From positions 1 through 64,000 of the forward strand of contig NZ_PJBZ01000039.1 in assembly GCF_002835995.1 (NCBI RefSeq): a DNA stretch of 64,000 nucleotides, read 5' to 3'. How positions within the stretch are numbered: the stretch's first letter is position 1; the number at the start of each line of letters is the position of its first letter. This document shows positions 8,977 through 18,621 of the stretch, piece by piece. Position numbers and translations under genes: made by a program. Origin of the DNA: Psychromonas sp. Urea-02u-13 (GTDB taxonomy: Bacteria; Pseudomonadota; Gammaproteobacteria; Enterobacterales; Psychromonadaceae). The notes beneath the pieces are model-generated. The model searched no databases, was not told the DNA's origin, and saw nothing but the letters and a program-made list of their open reading frames with translations.

Positions 8977-9023
8977 AGCCTTCCAAGCTGATAATGCGGG
9001 TTCGATTCCCGCTGCCCGCTCCA
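8977..9023 (+). repeat. attR-like 3' fragment of tRNA-Gly(TCC)
   Basis: These 47 nt match the 3' part of gammaproteobacterial tRNA-Gly(TCC): the TTCCAA anticodon-loop region, the T-arm with GGTTCGATTCC, the acceptor 3' strand GCCCGCT and the CCA end. The 5' half of a tRNA is absent upstream, so this is not a functional tRNA. Duplication of a tRNA 3' end is the classical right attachment site of an integrated element. The intact tRNA-Gly gene should lie at the other island end, left of the window. Confidence 0.9.
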
Positions 9024-9640
9024 AGTTTTATCTACACTAAATCAACATTATGGTTGATTTTTTCGTTTCTGCTCTCTTGTAAAATTAAATTTTCTAGTAA
9101 CTTATAGCACACACTATTTTCATTTATTAGTAATGCTTCGTCACACTTCCATTAACTCGTTCCAATAAAAACATCTCTCTATTTTTAAAATAAATTTTCT
9201 GCAAATGATTCTCTGCCACCTACTTTGTATAATTCCTCTATGAGCAATTTAAGATACGCTACATAGTGTATCAATCGACTCAAGTTCTACTCTTGTTATT
9301 CTCTCGTCAAATACCTGTTTAATCGTTTTATTTAAAAATTCCTTGATCAATATTAGAGTAATAATTCTTGTAGAAAGCTGCCTCGCTCTATTTTGTAAGG
9401 CAGGGACTCTGTAAATACTTGCTTTAGATCTCTTTTTATCTTGGGTAAATACAGTTTATCTATGAGTCTTGCACCAAAATAGCATTTCATTCCATATCAT
9501 TAACTACCTACTATCGACTTATAACAATTTAAGTGTGACGACTCTGACCGTTGATGTTTATGTGTTTTATTTTATTGAAATCATAATGTTTAACGGGACA
9601 TGAGAAATTATATTCAGTCATTAGTAAAACAGGAAAAAAA
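9024..9640. other. Intergenic region upstream of pullulanase
   Basis: A 617-bp AT-rich region with no convincing gene. Its one notable element is the malto-regulon motif at 9468-9489, about 150 bp before the pullulanase start. It marks the return from island to core chromosome. Confidence 0.5.
9468..9489 (+). promoter_or_regulatory. Conserved malto-regulon motif (pul copy)
   Basis: Core AAAATAGCATTTC at 9476-9488. The 39 bp from 9471 match the 39 bp from 13891, upstream of the glucosidase-glk operon, at 32 positions, although the flanking DNA is unrelated. A third copy stands upstream of lamB. Probable binding site or promoter element of a shared alpha-glucan regulator; the regulator is unknown. 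Confidence 0.5.
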
Positions 9641-12600
9641 ATGGAATTTAAAATCAAGACATTAGCTCGTTTGACCATGCCACTATTTGTTGTAGCAACC
9701 TTAGTTGCATGTGGTGATAGCAACAATCAAGAGCCTACACCCGGTGATGATAGTAATGGCGAGCTTAACTATTTACGGAAAGATGCGAGCTATGATGGCT
9801 GGGGGTTACATATATGGAATGATAATCCTGATTGTGACGGTGCGGCTGATAGTGCAGTGACAGATTGGGATCATCCGTTATTAGCGACTAGCGTTGGTGA
9901 AAACGGTGGGGTTTATGATATTCCATTGAAGCCTGGTGCAACCTGTGTGACTTATCTAATGCACAAGGGAGGGGAAAAAGAACCCGGAGGTGATCGCCAA
10001 TGGGACATTAGTACTATTGGTAAAAAAGTATACCTAGTTCAAGGAAAAGTAGATCTTTCTGATTCGCCTATTCCATTGTCTATTTATGATGGCTCAAAAG
10101 GCATTTTAATTGATGCGTCTACCGTTGCTTGGGATGCAAGTAGTGCTGATACCTTTGAAGTTCATTACTCAGCCAATGGAGGTTTTGAAGTAAATGATGC
10201 TACTGGCGAAGTTATTTCTGAAACTCAATTATTAATGCTTACGAGTAAAACTAAGCCTGATGGCGTTGCTAAACGTTATGAAAGTTATCAATTTTTTGGT
10301 TTTGAACTACCTGAAAACCTTAACGAAACTAGATTAATGAGTGGGCAATTAGTACTTGTTGCTAAAAATGCAGAAGGTCGTATTTATGATGCAACAGGGG
10401 TCCAATTAGCCCCTGCTTTAGATGTAGTATATGCAACAGGTGAGGCAGGAGCACAACATGAAGCTCTAGGTGCAATCGTTTCTGGCACTGATGCAACATT
10501 TAAATTGTGGGCGCCAACGGCAAAAAATGTCGCACTTTATCTTTATGATGACAATTTAGCGATGGTTGGTGATGCAATCACTATGGTGCGTAAAGATAAT
10601 GGGACGTGGGAAGTTGCAGATGTTTCGAATGCGCTAGGTAAATACTATCGCTATGAAGTTGAGGTCTATCACGCAGCGCTAGATAACGTTGAAACACTGC
10701 AAGTAACCGACCCTTACTCTCTAAGTTTATCTGTTAATAGTATGTATTCTCAAGTCGTTGATTTAAAAGTTGATGCTAAACCTACAGGCTGGGATACGCA
10801 CACTATACCAACAGTGACTAACCCTGAAGCTCAGGTTATCTATGAAACACATCTTCGTGATTTAAGCTCCGCTCCGAATGATGGTGGAACAGATGCACTG
10901 GATGGTAAATATATAGCAATCACTGAAACGGATCGTGAAAGTGTTAAACAGTTAGCTTCTCTGGCTGAGAATGGTTTAAATACTATTCACTTAATGAATC
11001 TATTTGATATTGCAACCGTTGATGAAAATCCTGAAAAACGTGTTGAATTAAGTGATACGGTTGGCAAGCTTTGCGAATTAAATAAAAGCGCAGCTGTTTG
11101 TAATGATGGTGTTAATGCTTCAACGATACGTGAAGTGCTCGAAGGTTATGATCCAACTTCAAGTGACGCACAAGCGTTAATGAATGATTTACGTATGTAC
11201 GATAGCTTCAACTGGGGCTATGACCCATTCCATTACACGGCACCAGAAGGTAGTTACGCAACTGATGCAAAAGGTACTGCACGTATTGAAGAGTACCGCA
11301 CTCTCATCATGGAACTGCATGCAATGGGTTACCGCGTAGTGATGGATGTGGTTTATAACCACACTAATTCTGCTGGCACTGATGATAAGTCAGTATTGGA
11401 TAAAATTGTCCCTGGATATTACCAGCGTTTAAATGCATCGGGTTATATTGAAACATCAACTTGTTGTTCAAATACAGCGACAGAAAACATCATGATGGGT
11501 AAGTTAATGACTGACTCTCTGGTTACTTGGGCACAAGAATACAAGATTGATGGTTTCCGTTTTGATTTAATGGGTCATCAACCTAAGCAACTTATGGTCG
11601 ACTCACTTGCAGCTGTCAAAGTTGTAGATGCGGATACTTATTTTTATGGAGAAGGCTGGAACTTTGGTGAAGTCGCAGATGATGCGCTTTTTGAGCAAGC
11701 AACACAGGCGAATATGGGCGGGACTGAAATAGGTACCTTCTCAGACAGACTGCGTGATGCGGTGCGTGGTGGTAGTCCATTTGATGATGGCGATACATTA
11801 CGTGAAAACCAAGGTTTTGCTAATGCTGGAGTTTGGAATGAAATGCAAACAGACTCAGATGCATCGCTAGTTAAGCTAAGAAAAGACGGCGATATCATCC
11901 GTTTAGGAATGGCAGGTAACTTAGCCAACTTCGTGCTACTTGATCAACAAGGCAATACTAAGCGTGGCCAAGATATTGATTATAATGGTCAAAAAGCAGG
12001 TTATACCATTGATCCGGCTGAGAATATCGCCTATGTGTCTAAACATGATAACCAGACACTTTGGGATAATAATATGTATAAGATCGCATCGGATGTAACC
12101 TCTGATCAACGCGCTCAAATGCAGATCATAGCATTAAGTACCAACATGCTTGGCCAAGGTATCCCTTTCTTCCATATGGGATCAGAACTGTTACGATCTA
12201 AATCAATGCAGCGTGATAGTTACGACTCAGGTGATTGGTATAATATCGTTAACTACGATATGAGTAGCAATAATTGGAATGTCGGTTTACCACGTGAAGA
12301 TAAAGATGGCAGTAACTGGCCCTTAATCTCAACTATTATTGCAGATACAAATGCAGAGCCTATGGTCGCAGATATTGAATGGACGAATGCACGCTTTAAA
12401 GAGCTACTAAAAATTCGTACCAGCTCACCGCTATTTAGTCTTGAAACGGAAGCAGATATTAAAGCACGTGTTGATTTTCGCAATACAGGTATTGATTCTG
12501 TTGCCGGTGTCATTGTAATGAGCATTGATGACGGTGTAGGCCTTGTTGATTTAGATGAGACAGTTGATGCAATTGTTACTGTCATTAACGCAACGAATGA

Positions 12601-13126
12601 ACAGCAAGTTATTCCAGTCGTAGGAGCAACTGATTTTATATTACATGGCGAACTAATAGCAGGTACGGCTTCTTTTTCTGGGAATGAATTTACTGTCCCT
12701 GCATTAACGACAGCAGTGTTTGTTAAAGTACAATCTGGTGCACAAGGTGTTGGTTTATCAGTTGATAATAGTAAGAAAGATTTATCATCGATTCCGCCAT
12801 TTGGTAATGATATTCCTCATGTTCGTGGTGATATGAATAGCTGGGGTGATGCCGATGCAATGGATTTTGTTAGCGCGGGTATTTACAGCATGACGATGAC
12901 ATTGGAAGCGGGTACTTATGGCTTTAAAGTCGCCGATCCAACTTGGAATGCAATTAACTACGGCACTGCAGGAGCATTAGTACTAGGTGAAGCGTTAGCA
13001 TTAAATGGTAGTGATAATATTTCACTAACATTAGATGCTAAATCAGTCGTTACCTTTAGTTTTGATGCGAATGATAAAGATTTAGCAATGTTAACCGTTA
13101 CTGCAATTGAAAGTTACCAGTTGTAG
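9641..13126 (+). CDS. pulA: Lipoprotein pullulanase (GH13), C-terminally truncated
   Basis: 1161 residues that hydrolyse alpha-1,6 branches in pullulan, starch or glycogen. A lipoprotein signal (LVAC, Cys24) predicts outer-membrane or surface anchoring. Domains in order: CBM41-like starch-binding module (about 45-150), a linker module, CBM48-like N-domain (about 275-380), the GH13 barrel (about 400-950), a beta-sandwich, and a C-terminal module starting near HVRGDMNSWG (about 1060-1155). Catalytic residues are visible: region I D569-VVYNH, nucleophile D642 (GFRFDLMGH), acid E671 (GEGWNFG) and D803 (SKHDNQT). The pullulanase signature NWGYDP is present near residue 525. A further homologous module follows in the same frame after stop codons, so the annotated end is probably a truncation. 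Start ATG follows AGGAAAA. Confidence 0.92.
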   Translation: MEFKIKTLARLTMPLFVVATLVACGDSNNQEPTPGDDSNGELNYLRKDASYDGWGLHIWNDNPDCDGAADSAVTDWDHPLLATSVGENGGVYDIPLKPGATCVTYLMHKGGEKEPGGDRQWDISTIGKKVYLVQGKVDLSDSPIPLSIYDGSKGILIDASTVAWDASSADTFEVHYSANGGFEVNDATGEVISETQLLMLTSKTKPDGVAKRYESYQFFGFELPENLNETRLMSGQLVLVAKNAEGRIYDATGVQLAPALDVVYATGEAGAQHEALGAIVSGTDATFKLWAPTAKNVALYLYDDNLAMVGDAITMVRKDNGTWEVADVSNALGKYYRYEVEVYHAALDNVETLQVTDPYSLSLSVNSMYSQVVDLKVDAKPTGWDTHTIPTVTNPEAQVIYETHLRDLSSAPNDGGTDALDGKYIAITETDRESVKQLASLAENGLNTIHLMNLFDIATVDENPEKRVELSDTVGKLCELNKSAAVCNDGVNASTIREVLEGYDPTSSDAQALMNDLRMYDSFNWGYDPFHYTAPEGSYATDAKGTARIEEYRTLIMELHAMGYRVVMDVVYNHTNSAGTDDKSVLDKIVPGYYQRLNASGYIETSTCCSNTATENIMMGKLMTDSLVTWAQEYKIDGFRFDLMGHQPKQLMVDSLAAVKVVDADTYFYGEGWNFGEVADDALFEQATQANMGGTEIGTFSDRLRDAVRGGSPFDDGDTLRENQGFANAGVWNEMQTDSDASLVKLRKDGDIIRLGMAGNLANFVLLDQQGNTKRGQDIDYNGQKAGYTIDPAENIAYVSKHDNQTLWDNNMYKIASDVTSDQRAQMQIIALSTNMLGQGIPFFHMGSELLRSKSMQRDSYDSGDWYNIVNYDMSSNNWNVGLPREDKDGSNWPLISTIIADTNAEPMVADIEWTNARFKELLKIRTSSPLFSLETEADIKARVDFRNTGIDSVAGVIVMSIDDGVGLVDLDETVDAIVTVINATNEQQVIPVVGATDFILHGELIAGTASFSGNEFTVPALTTAVFVKVQSGAQGVGLSVDNSKKDLSSIPPFGNDIPHVRGDMNSWGDADAMDFVSAGIYSMTMTLEAGTYGFKVADPTWNAINYGTAGALVLGEALALNGSDNISLTLDAKSVVTFSFDANDKDLAMLTVTAIESYQL

Positions 13127-13489
13127 TGTATTTGATGACAGTGCGAAACTGCACCACTTACTTTTGATATTTATGTTAAAGGTAATCAATCAGAATGGGG
13201 AATTTCACCTGAGTATCAACTCACTTACAAAGGTGGTAAGACTTACCAAGCTAACTTCGATTTTGGTGGGGATGTAGAGTTTAAACTTGCTGGCGATGAT
13301 TGGGCTAATAATTTTATCGTCGCGGATGGTGCGACCCTGTCTGCTGATGTTGAATACCCTGTCATGCTAGGTGTTGATGGCGCCGCTAATAATAAAGTGA
13401 CATTACCTGATGGCCGCTGGAGTTTCGGACTTACGTTAGACGATGATTTAACAACTGGTACGTTGTTAATCCAGGAATGCGCTCAGTAG
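13127..13489 (+). pseudogene. Detached C-terminal module of the pullulanase
   Basis: After the pullulanase TAG (13124-13126) the same frame has two more stops (TGA TGA at 13133-13138), then stays open to TAG at 13487-13489. It encodes about 115 residues, including TFDIYVKGNQSEWG, FDFGGDVEFKLAGDDW and a C-terminal IQECAQ. This reads as a second carbohydrate-binding-like module related to the one that ends the pullulanase. It has no start codon or ribosome site of its own, and the operon terminator lies only after it. Likely the gene once ran to 13489 and was broken by small indels near 13110-13150; in the +1 frame that junction reads through as CSVFDDSA. A sequencing error is possible. Confidence 0.75.
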
Positions 13490-13516
13490 ATAGATAACGA
13501 CAACTAAGCCAATCTC

Positions 13517-13539
13517 AGCCGGGTTATCCCGGCTTTTTT
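13517..13539 (+). terminator. Rho-independent terminator of pul
   Basis: Perfect 7-bp GC-rich stem AGCCGGG / CCCGGCT with a TTAT loop, followed by a run of T. Its position after the detached module supports 13489 as the ancestral gene end. Confidence 0.9.
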
Positions 13540-13660
13540 ATATCTGTCACTTTATAATATCAATTACATAATCGCCGATGTTTATTGGATAGAGTAGGGG
13601 GATTTTAGTGTTTTTTACAGATAAAAAAGATCCATAAAATTTTTTGATTGTAGTAGATGA

Positions 13661-13728
13661 TTTTTATGGAGAAAAATTAATATTTAAACTATTTTTCTCC
13701 ATAAAAATTAATATTTAAACTATTTTTC
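13661..13728. repeat. 16-bp inverted repeat interlocked with a 26-bp direct repeat
   Basis: TTTTTATGGAGAAAAA at 13661-13676 is the exact reverse complement of 13692-13707, with a 15-bp AT loop. In addition the 26 bp at 13672-13697 recur at 13703-13728 (period 31 bp). The structure lies in the 490-bp gap between pul and the glucosidase operon. It may be a regulator site or a duplicated hairpin; nothing else is seen in this gap except the motif at 13888. Confidence 0.6.
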
Positions 13729-13887
13729 AAAGCCTTGAATTAAATAAACGGTTCATTAAATTCGATTTAATGCATAAGTCTGGCGTGAAGTCTGTCACAT
13801 AGATTAATTCACTTAATATGACTTAATCTTGAAAATCTCCAACCTACGTCACAATTTAATTGCTAGGTATTTATTGTTGCTATGGTT

Positions 13888-13909
13888 ATTGCGCCTAAAT
13901 AGCATTTCC
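13888..13909 (+). promoter_or_regulatory. Conserved malto-regulon motif (glucosidase-glk copy)
   Basis: Core TAAATAGCATTTCC at 13896-13909, preceded by ATTGCGCC. About 72 bp upstream of the glucosidase start. It matches the lamB copy closely (ATTGCG, TAAAT, GCATTTCC shared) and the pul copy over 39 bp. Confidence 0.55.
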
Positions 13910-13980
13910 TTCTATTTCATTATCTCCCTAATATTAATTTATTAAGTTTAATTAAATTATTATTAGGGAGGATATTCTCA

Positions 13981-15663
13981 ATGAAAACACACTCTATAAC
14001 GCCTCAGCAGCAAGATAAAAAATGGTGGCATGATGCGGTGGTCTATCAGATATACCCACGTAGTTTTATGGATGAAAATAATGATGGCATGGGGGATCTC
14101 GCTGGGATCATCAGTAAATTAGATTACCTTAAAAAGCTGGGGATAAATGTAATTTGGTTATCGCCAGTGTTTAAATCTCCGATGGATGATAACGGTTATG
14201 ATATATCTGATTATCAAGCGATTTCCTCTGAGTTTGGCACGTTAGAAGAGATGGATAAGTTAATCGCTGAAGCTGCAAAGCACAATATTAGTATTATTAT
14301 GGACTTAGTCGTTAATCATACGAGTGATGAACACTATTGGTTTACAGAGTCTAAAAAATCAATCGATAACCCTTATCGTGATTATTACATTTGGCGTAAG
14401 CCACAAGCCGATGGTTCTGCACCAAATGATTTTCATTCATACTTTGGTGGCAGTGGCTGGGAGTTCGATGCGAATACGGGCGAATATTATTTCCATCAAT
14501 TTTCTAAGAAACAACCAGATTTAAATTGGGATAACCCTGAAGTGCAGAAAGTCGTGCACGAGATGATGAACTGGTGGTTAGATAGAGGCATTGGTGGCTT
14601 CCGCATGGATGTTATCGACTTGATTGGTAAAGAGATCGATAACCAGGTTATGAGCAATGGTCCGCGCTTGCATCCTCTGTTACAGGAGATGAACAAAGCA
14701 ACTTTTGGTGATCGTGATGTATTAACCGTCGGCGAGTCTTGGAGCGCGACGCCTGAGATTGCCAAACTGTATTCAGATCCTGCCCGTGAAGAGCTATCCA
14801 TGGTTTTTCAGTTTGAGCATATTACTATTACCTTCGACCCAGTTGAAGGAAAGTGGAAGCCTCGCGCGTTTGATCTGGTTGAATTTAAGCAAGTGATTAG
14901 TAAATGGCAAATCGGGTTAGCTGACTGTGGTTGGAACTCTTTATTTTGGAACAATCATGACCTACCTCGCGCAGTTTCAAAGTATGGTGATCCGGGCCGT
15001 TACCGAGTGCAATCGGCTAAAATGCTGGCGACAGCATTACATTTTCTTAAAGGCTCTCCTTATATTTATCAGGGAGAGGAAATTGGCATGACCAATGTGC
15101 AATTTGATGCCATTGAAGATTATCAAGATATTGAAACACTGAACCTCTATAAAGAACGTATTGCAGAAGGCTCCTCACACGAGGAAATGATGGCAGGTAT
15201 TCATGAAAATGGTCGTGATAATGCGCGTACACCGATGCATTGGAACAACACTGCTAATGCCGGTTTTAGCAAAACTAAACCTTGGCTAAAACTCAACCCT
15301 AACTACGCCGAGATTAATGTCGAATCTGCATTAAATGATCCTGATTCTATTTTCTATCACTACCAAAAACTAATTCAACTGCGTAAAGACCATGAAGTAA
15401 TGGTTTACGGTGATTACTCTCCGTTATTTGAATTGCATACGCAGGTTTTTGCTTACCAGCGTGGTCTTGGTAATACACAGGTATTGGTGATTAATAACTT
15501 TAGCAATGAGTCAGTACAGTTAGCACTGCCTGAATCGTTACAAGGGCTGAAGGGGCAATGTCTGAGTAGTAACTATGAGCAACGTACTGAATTAACTGAT
15601 GCCTTAGATCTTGCTCCCTATGAGTCTTTTGCTCTGTTATTGAAATGCAATGAACAGGAATAA
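13981..15663 (+). CDS. GH13 alpha-glucosidase / oligo-1,6-glucosidase
   Basis: 560 residues, cytoplasmic, no signal peptide. It is predicted to release glucose from maltodextrins or isomalto-oligosaccharides. The full GH13 set is present: [10 protein letters not shown] near the N-terminus, nucleophile D210 ([14 protein letters not shown]), acid E252 (GESW) and D327 (NNHDLPR). The domain order is barrel with a small B domain, then an all-beta C domain, as in the oligo-1,6-glucosidase group (EC 3.2.1.10/20). A strong ribosome site (AGGGAGGA) precedes the ATG. It starts an operon with glk, whose start lies 4 bp beyond its stop codon, so the released glucose would be phosphorylated at once. Sequence alone does not separate alpha-1,4 from alpha-1,6 specificity. 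Confidence 0.88.
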   Translation: MKTHSITPQQQDKKWWHDAVVYQIYPRSFMDENNDGMGDLAGIISKLDYLKKLGINVIWLSPVFKSPMDDNGYDISDYQAISSEFGTLEEMDKLIAEAAKHNISIIMDLVVNHTSDEHYWFTESKKSIDNPYRDYYIWRKPQADGSAPNDFHSYFGGSGWEFDANTGEYYFHQFSKKQPDLNWDNPEVQKVVHEMMNWWLDRGIGGFRMDVIDLIGKEIDNQVMSNGPRLHPLLQEMNKATFGDRDVLTVGESWSATPEIAKLYSDPAREELSMVFQFEHITITFDPVEGKWKPRAFDLVEFKQVISKWQIGLADCGWNSLFWNNHDLPRAVSKYGDPGRYRVQSAKMLATALHFLKGSPYIYQGEEIGMTNVQFDAIEDYQDIETLNLYKERIAEGSSHEEMMAGIHENGRDNARTPMHWNNTANAGFSKTKPWLKLNPNYAEINVESALNDPDSIFYHYQKLIQLRKDHEVMVYGDYSPLFELHTQVFAYQRGLGNTQVLVINNFSNESVQLALPESLQGLKGQCLSSNYEQRTELTDALDLAPYESFALLLKCNEQE

Positions 15664-15667
15664 TAAA

Positions 15668-16633
15668 ATGAAAAATTATAGTTTGGTTGGTGATGTCGGC
15701 GGTACTAATGCTCGTCTGGCGTTATGTGATATAGAAACGGGCAATATTTCTCATTCTTTAACCTATTCCGGTTTAGATTACCCTTCGCTAGAACAAGTCG
15801 TAAAAGCTTATTTAAAAGAGCAGCCATTGAGTGTTGAGCAAGCCTGTATCGCAATAGCATGCCCTATCCAAGGGGATAAGGTGGTAATGACAAATCATAC
15901 TTGGGCATTTTCTATTACTGAAATGCAAGAAAACCTGGGTCTTAAAAAGTTAATCATTATTAATGATTTTACTGCTGCATCAATGGCAATCCCGATGCTT
16001 GCCGATGCTGACAAAGTACAGTTGGGCGGTGGCTCAGCACAGTCTGATAAACCGATTGCTGTTTATGGTGCGGGCACTGGCTTAGGTGTCGCGCATTTGA
16101 TACCCACTGGTGATCGTTGGTTAAGCATTGCGGGTGAGGGAGGCCATATAGATATGGCCAGTAATAACAAGCAAGAAGCACAGCTGATACAACAATTACG
16201 TCAAGAGTTTGGCCATGTTTCGGCAGAAAGGCTGCTCTCAGGACCGGGATTAGTTAATATTTACGCTGCTTTGATTAAGTCTGAAGATCGTGTGCCAGAA
16301 ATATTAACCCCTCAGCAGGTCAGCGAACGAGGTGTTTCTGGTGAGTGTGATGATTGCCATCAAGCACTAAGTCTCTTTTGTGTATTGATGGGACGTTTTG
16401 CTGGCAATCTTGCATTAAATCTTGGTACCTATGGGGGGGTTTATATTGCTGGTGGCGTTGTCACTCGCTTTCTTGAGTTTTTTAAAGCTTCTGATTTCCG
16501 CATCGCTTTTGAGGACAAAGGGCGTTTCAAAAATTACCTAGCGCCAATTCCTGTTTACGTAATTACCCATCCTCAGCCGGGACTTTTAGGTGCAGGCGCT
16601 TATTTACGTCAGTCCTTAGGGATTCGTTTGTAA
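15668..16633 (+). CDS. glk: Glucokinase
   Basis: 321 residues from ATG 15668, the start that aligns with E. coli Glk ([21 protein letters not shown]). An upstream in-frame ATG at 15650 overlaps the glucosidase and would add six residues. It phosphorylates glucose with ATP to glucose 6-phosphate (EC 2.7.1.2). Visible landmarks are the phosphate-binding [10 protein letters not shown], the [11 protein letters not shown] catalytic segment, the GAGTGLGVA adenosine region, GEGGH, and GPGLVNIY. Its place between two alpha-glucosidases links it to maltodextrin use. Confidence 0.96.
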   Translation: MKNYSLVGDVGGTNARLALCDIETGNISHSLTYSGLDYPSLEQVVKAYLKEQPLSVEQACIAIACPIQGDKVVMTNHTWAFSITEMQENLGLKKLIIINDFTAASMAIPMLADADKVQLGGGSAQSDKPIAVYGAGTGLGVAHLIPTGDRWLSIAGEGGHIDMASNNKQEAQLIQQLRQEFGHVSAERLLSGPGLVNIYAALIKSEDRVPEILTPQQVSERGVSGECDDCHQALSLFCVLMGRFAGNLALNLGTYGGVYIAGGVVTRFLEFFKASDFRIAFEDKGRFKNYLAPIPVYVITHPQPGLLGAGAYLRQSLGIRL

Positions 16634-16754
16634 TAGCAACGCATTGACTAATCCAACTTACTGCTTAAAAGAAACGAAGAGATCCAGTGCTCGCACCACT
16701 ACTTCTATTCTCGTTTCAGCGGTTTCATAAAATTAAGATAATAAGACCATAATT

Positions 16755-18458
16755 ATGAAAAGTGAAACAAAAAAAAATACAGCAACAATCAGTAACATTA
16801 AACGAAATTGGTGGAAAGAGGCGGTGGTTTACCAAATTTATCCGCGTAGTTTTATGGACTCTAATGGTGATGGTATTGGCGATCTTCGTGGTATCACAGA
16901 GAAACTTGATTACCTCCAAGATCTTGGCATTGATGTAGTCTGGATTTGCCCTATGTTTAAATCACCTAATGATGATAATGGCTACGATATCAGTGATTAT
17001 CAGGAGATCATGGAGCAGTTTGGCAACATGGCTGACTTTGATCAGCTACTGGCTGCGATACATGAGCGTGGCATGCGTCTGATTTTGGATTTAGTGGTTA
17101 ATCATACTTCCGATGAGCACCCTTGGTTTGTTGAATCGAGCTCGTCGAAAGATAACCCGAAGCGCGATTGGTATATCTGGCGTGATAGCCAAGAAGATAA
17201 AGCACCAAACAACTGGGAGAGTATATTCAAGGGGCCTGCTTGGCAACATGATGCCACTACACAACAGAGCTATATGCACCTTTTCTCGACTAAGCAGCCG
17301 GATCTCAATTGGGAAAATCAAGCGGTTCGTGATGCGATCTACAAAATGATCAACTGGTGGTTAGATAAAGGAATAGACGGTTTCCGCCTCGATGCAATTA
17401 CACATATGAAAAAAGAGCCTGGTTTAAGTGATATGGCTAACCCTAATAGCTTAAAAAATGTGCCTTGCTGGGACAAAATGATGAATGTCGACGGCGTGCT
17501 TAATTATATTGATGATATGTGCCGTAAGACGTTTAACCACTATGACATTATGACGGTGGGTGAGGCGAATGGTGTTTCGGTAGATCAAGCAGAAGAGTGG
17601 GTAGGAGAGCAGAAGCAACGTTTAAGCATGATTTTCCAGTTTGATCATCTACAGCTTTGGAACGAAGATTCAGAGTCTCAATTAGATCTTATTGAATTGA
17701 AAAGAATTTTTAGTAAGTGGCAAAAAGGACTACAAAATTCTGGCTGGAATGCTCTCTTTCTAGAAAATCATGATATCCCACGCATTGTTTCTAAATGGGG
17801 TAACACGGAAAAATATTGGTTTGAAAGTGCCACTGCATTGGCCGTTATGTATTTTCTAATGCAAGGAACGCCCTTTATCTACCAAGGACAAGAGATAGGT
17901 ATGACTAATACCCAGTTTGACGGTATTGATGATTTTGATTGTGTGGGCGCTAAAAACCATTATGCCGAGTTACGTGAGCAGGGTATGCCTGAACAGGAAA
18001 TTTTACATCTTCTAAGCAAAATTGGTCGAGATAATTCACGTACTCCTATGCAATGGGATGCAACAGAGCATGCAGGTTTTAGTTGTCATGCTCCTTGGCT
18101 TAAAGTTAACCCTAACTATCAAAGTATTAATGTGGCGGAGCAGCTACAAGATTCAGGATCGGTGCTTAATTTCTACCGCCGTCTGATTGCCCTTCGTAAA
18201 GCGGAGCCCGTATTAGTTTATGGCGAATATGATTTAGTACTTGAAGCGGATGAGAAAATTTATGCTTATACGCGTAGTTTGGATGAGCAACAACTGCTGA
18301 TTATTTGTAATCTAAGTAAAGAAAGCGTGCAATATTATTACGATAATAAGGCATTAAGGGAAAAAAATATGATACTTAGTAATTATACCAAGGGGCTTGA
18401 TAATGATTTCCTACTTCAACCTTTTGAGACGAGAATTTATCGTCTTGGTAAAGCTTAA
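16755..18458 (+). CDS. Second GH13 alpha-glucosidase / oligo-1,6-glucosidase
   Basis: 567 residues, cytoplasmic and paralogous to the first glucosidase along its whole length. Nucleophile D213 sits in GFRLDAITHMKKEPG, acid E270 in GEANG and D340 in LENHDIPR. The THMKKEPG region and the LENHD variant differ from the first enzyme (LIGKE, NNHD), which suggests different linkage or chain-length preference. It lies 121 bp after glk in the same direction, closing the three-gene operon before a strong terminator. The ribosome site before the ATG is weak. Confidence 0.88.
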   Translation: MKSETKKNTATISNIKRNWWKEAVVYQIYPRSFMDSNGDGIGDLRGITEKLDYLQDLGIDVVWICPMFKSPNDDNGYDISDYQEIMEQFGNMADFDQLLAAIHERGMRLILDLVVNHTSDEHPWFVESSSSKDNPKRDWYIWRDSQEDKAPNNWESIFKGPAWQHDATTQQSYMHLFSTKQPDLNWENQAVRDAIYKMINWWLDKGIDGFRLDAITHMKKEPGLSDMANPNSLKNVPCWDKMMNVDGVLNYIDDMCRKTFNHYDIMTVGEANGVSVDQAEEWVGEQKQRLSMIFQFDHLQLWNEDSESQLDLIELKRIFSKWQKGLQNSGWNALFLENHDIPRIVSKWGNTEKYWFESATALAVMYFLMQGTPFIYQGQEIGMTNTQFDGIDDFDCVGAKNHYAELREQGMPEQEILHLLSKIGRDNSRTPMQWDATEHAGFSCHAPWLKVNPNYQSINVAEQLQDSGSVLNFYRRLIALRKAEPVLVYGEYDLVLEADEKIYAYTRSLDEQQLLIICNLSKESVQYYYDNKALREKNMILSNYTKGLDNDFLLQPFETRIYRLGKA

Positions 18459-18483
18459 TCGCATCTAGTTATTCCTGCGTAAT

Positions 18484-18518
18484 ACACTGATTATATTAAT
18501 AATCAGTGTGTTTTTTTT
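18484..18518 (+). terminator. Rho-independent terminator of the glucosidase-glk operon
   Basis: 11-bp perfect stem ACACTGATTAT / ATAATCAGTGT with an ATTA loop, then G and eight T. It could also serve the convergent LysR gene. Confidence 0.9.
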
Positions 18519-18621
18519 AAATAAAAATTCAGTATCGGTTACGTACAATAAAAATTCACTAACAGGCAATTATTTTTTAGCGTTTTATCTATTTTCCTGC
18601 GCTATTAGTTTCATATCAATA

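Noticed and set aside
8977-9023. Functional tRNA gene
   Set aside because: Only the 3' half is present; the acceptor 5' strand and D-arm are missing.
9529-9726. Minus-strand frame over the pullulanase start
   Set aside because: It covers the pullulanase signal sequence in antisense and has no features of a real gene.
12253-12585. 110-residue minus-strand frame inside pullulanase
   Set aside because: Antisense shadow of a well supported gene with low-complexity Ser/Thr content.
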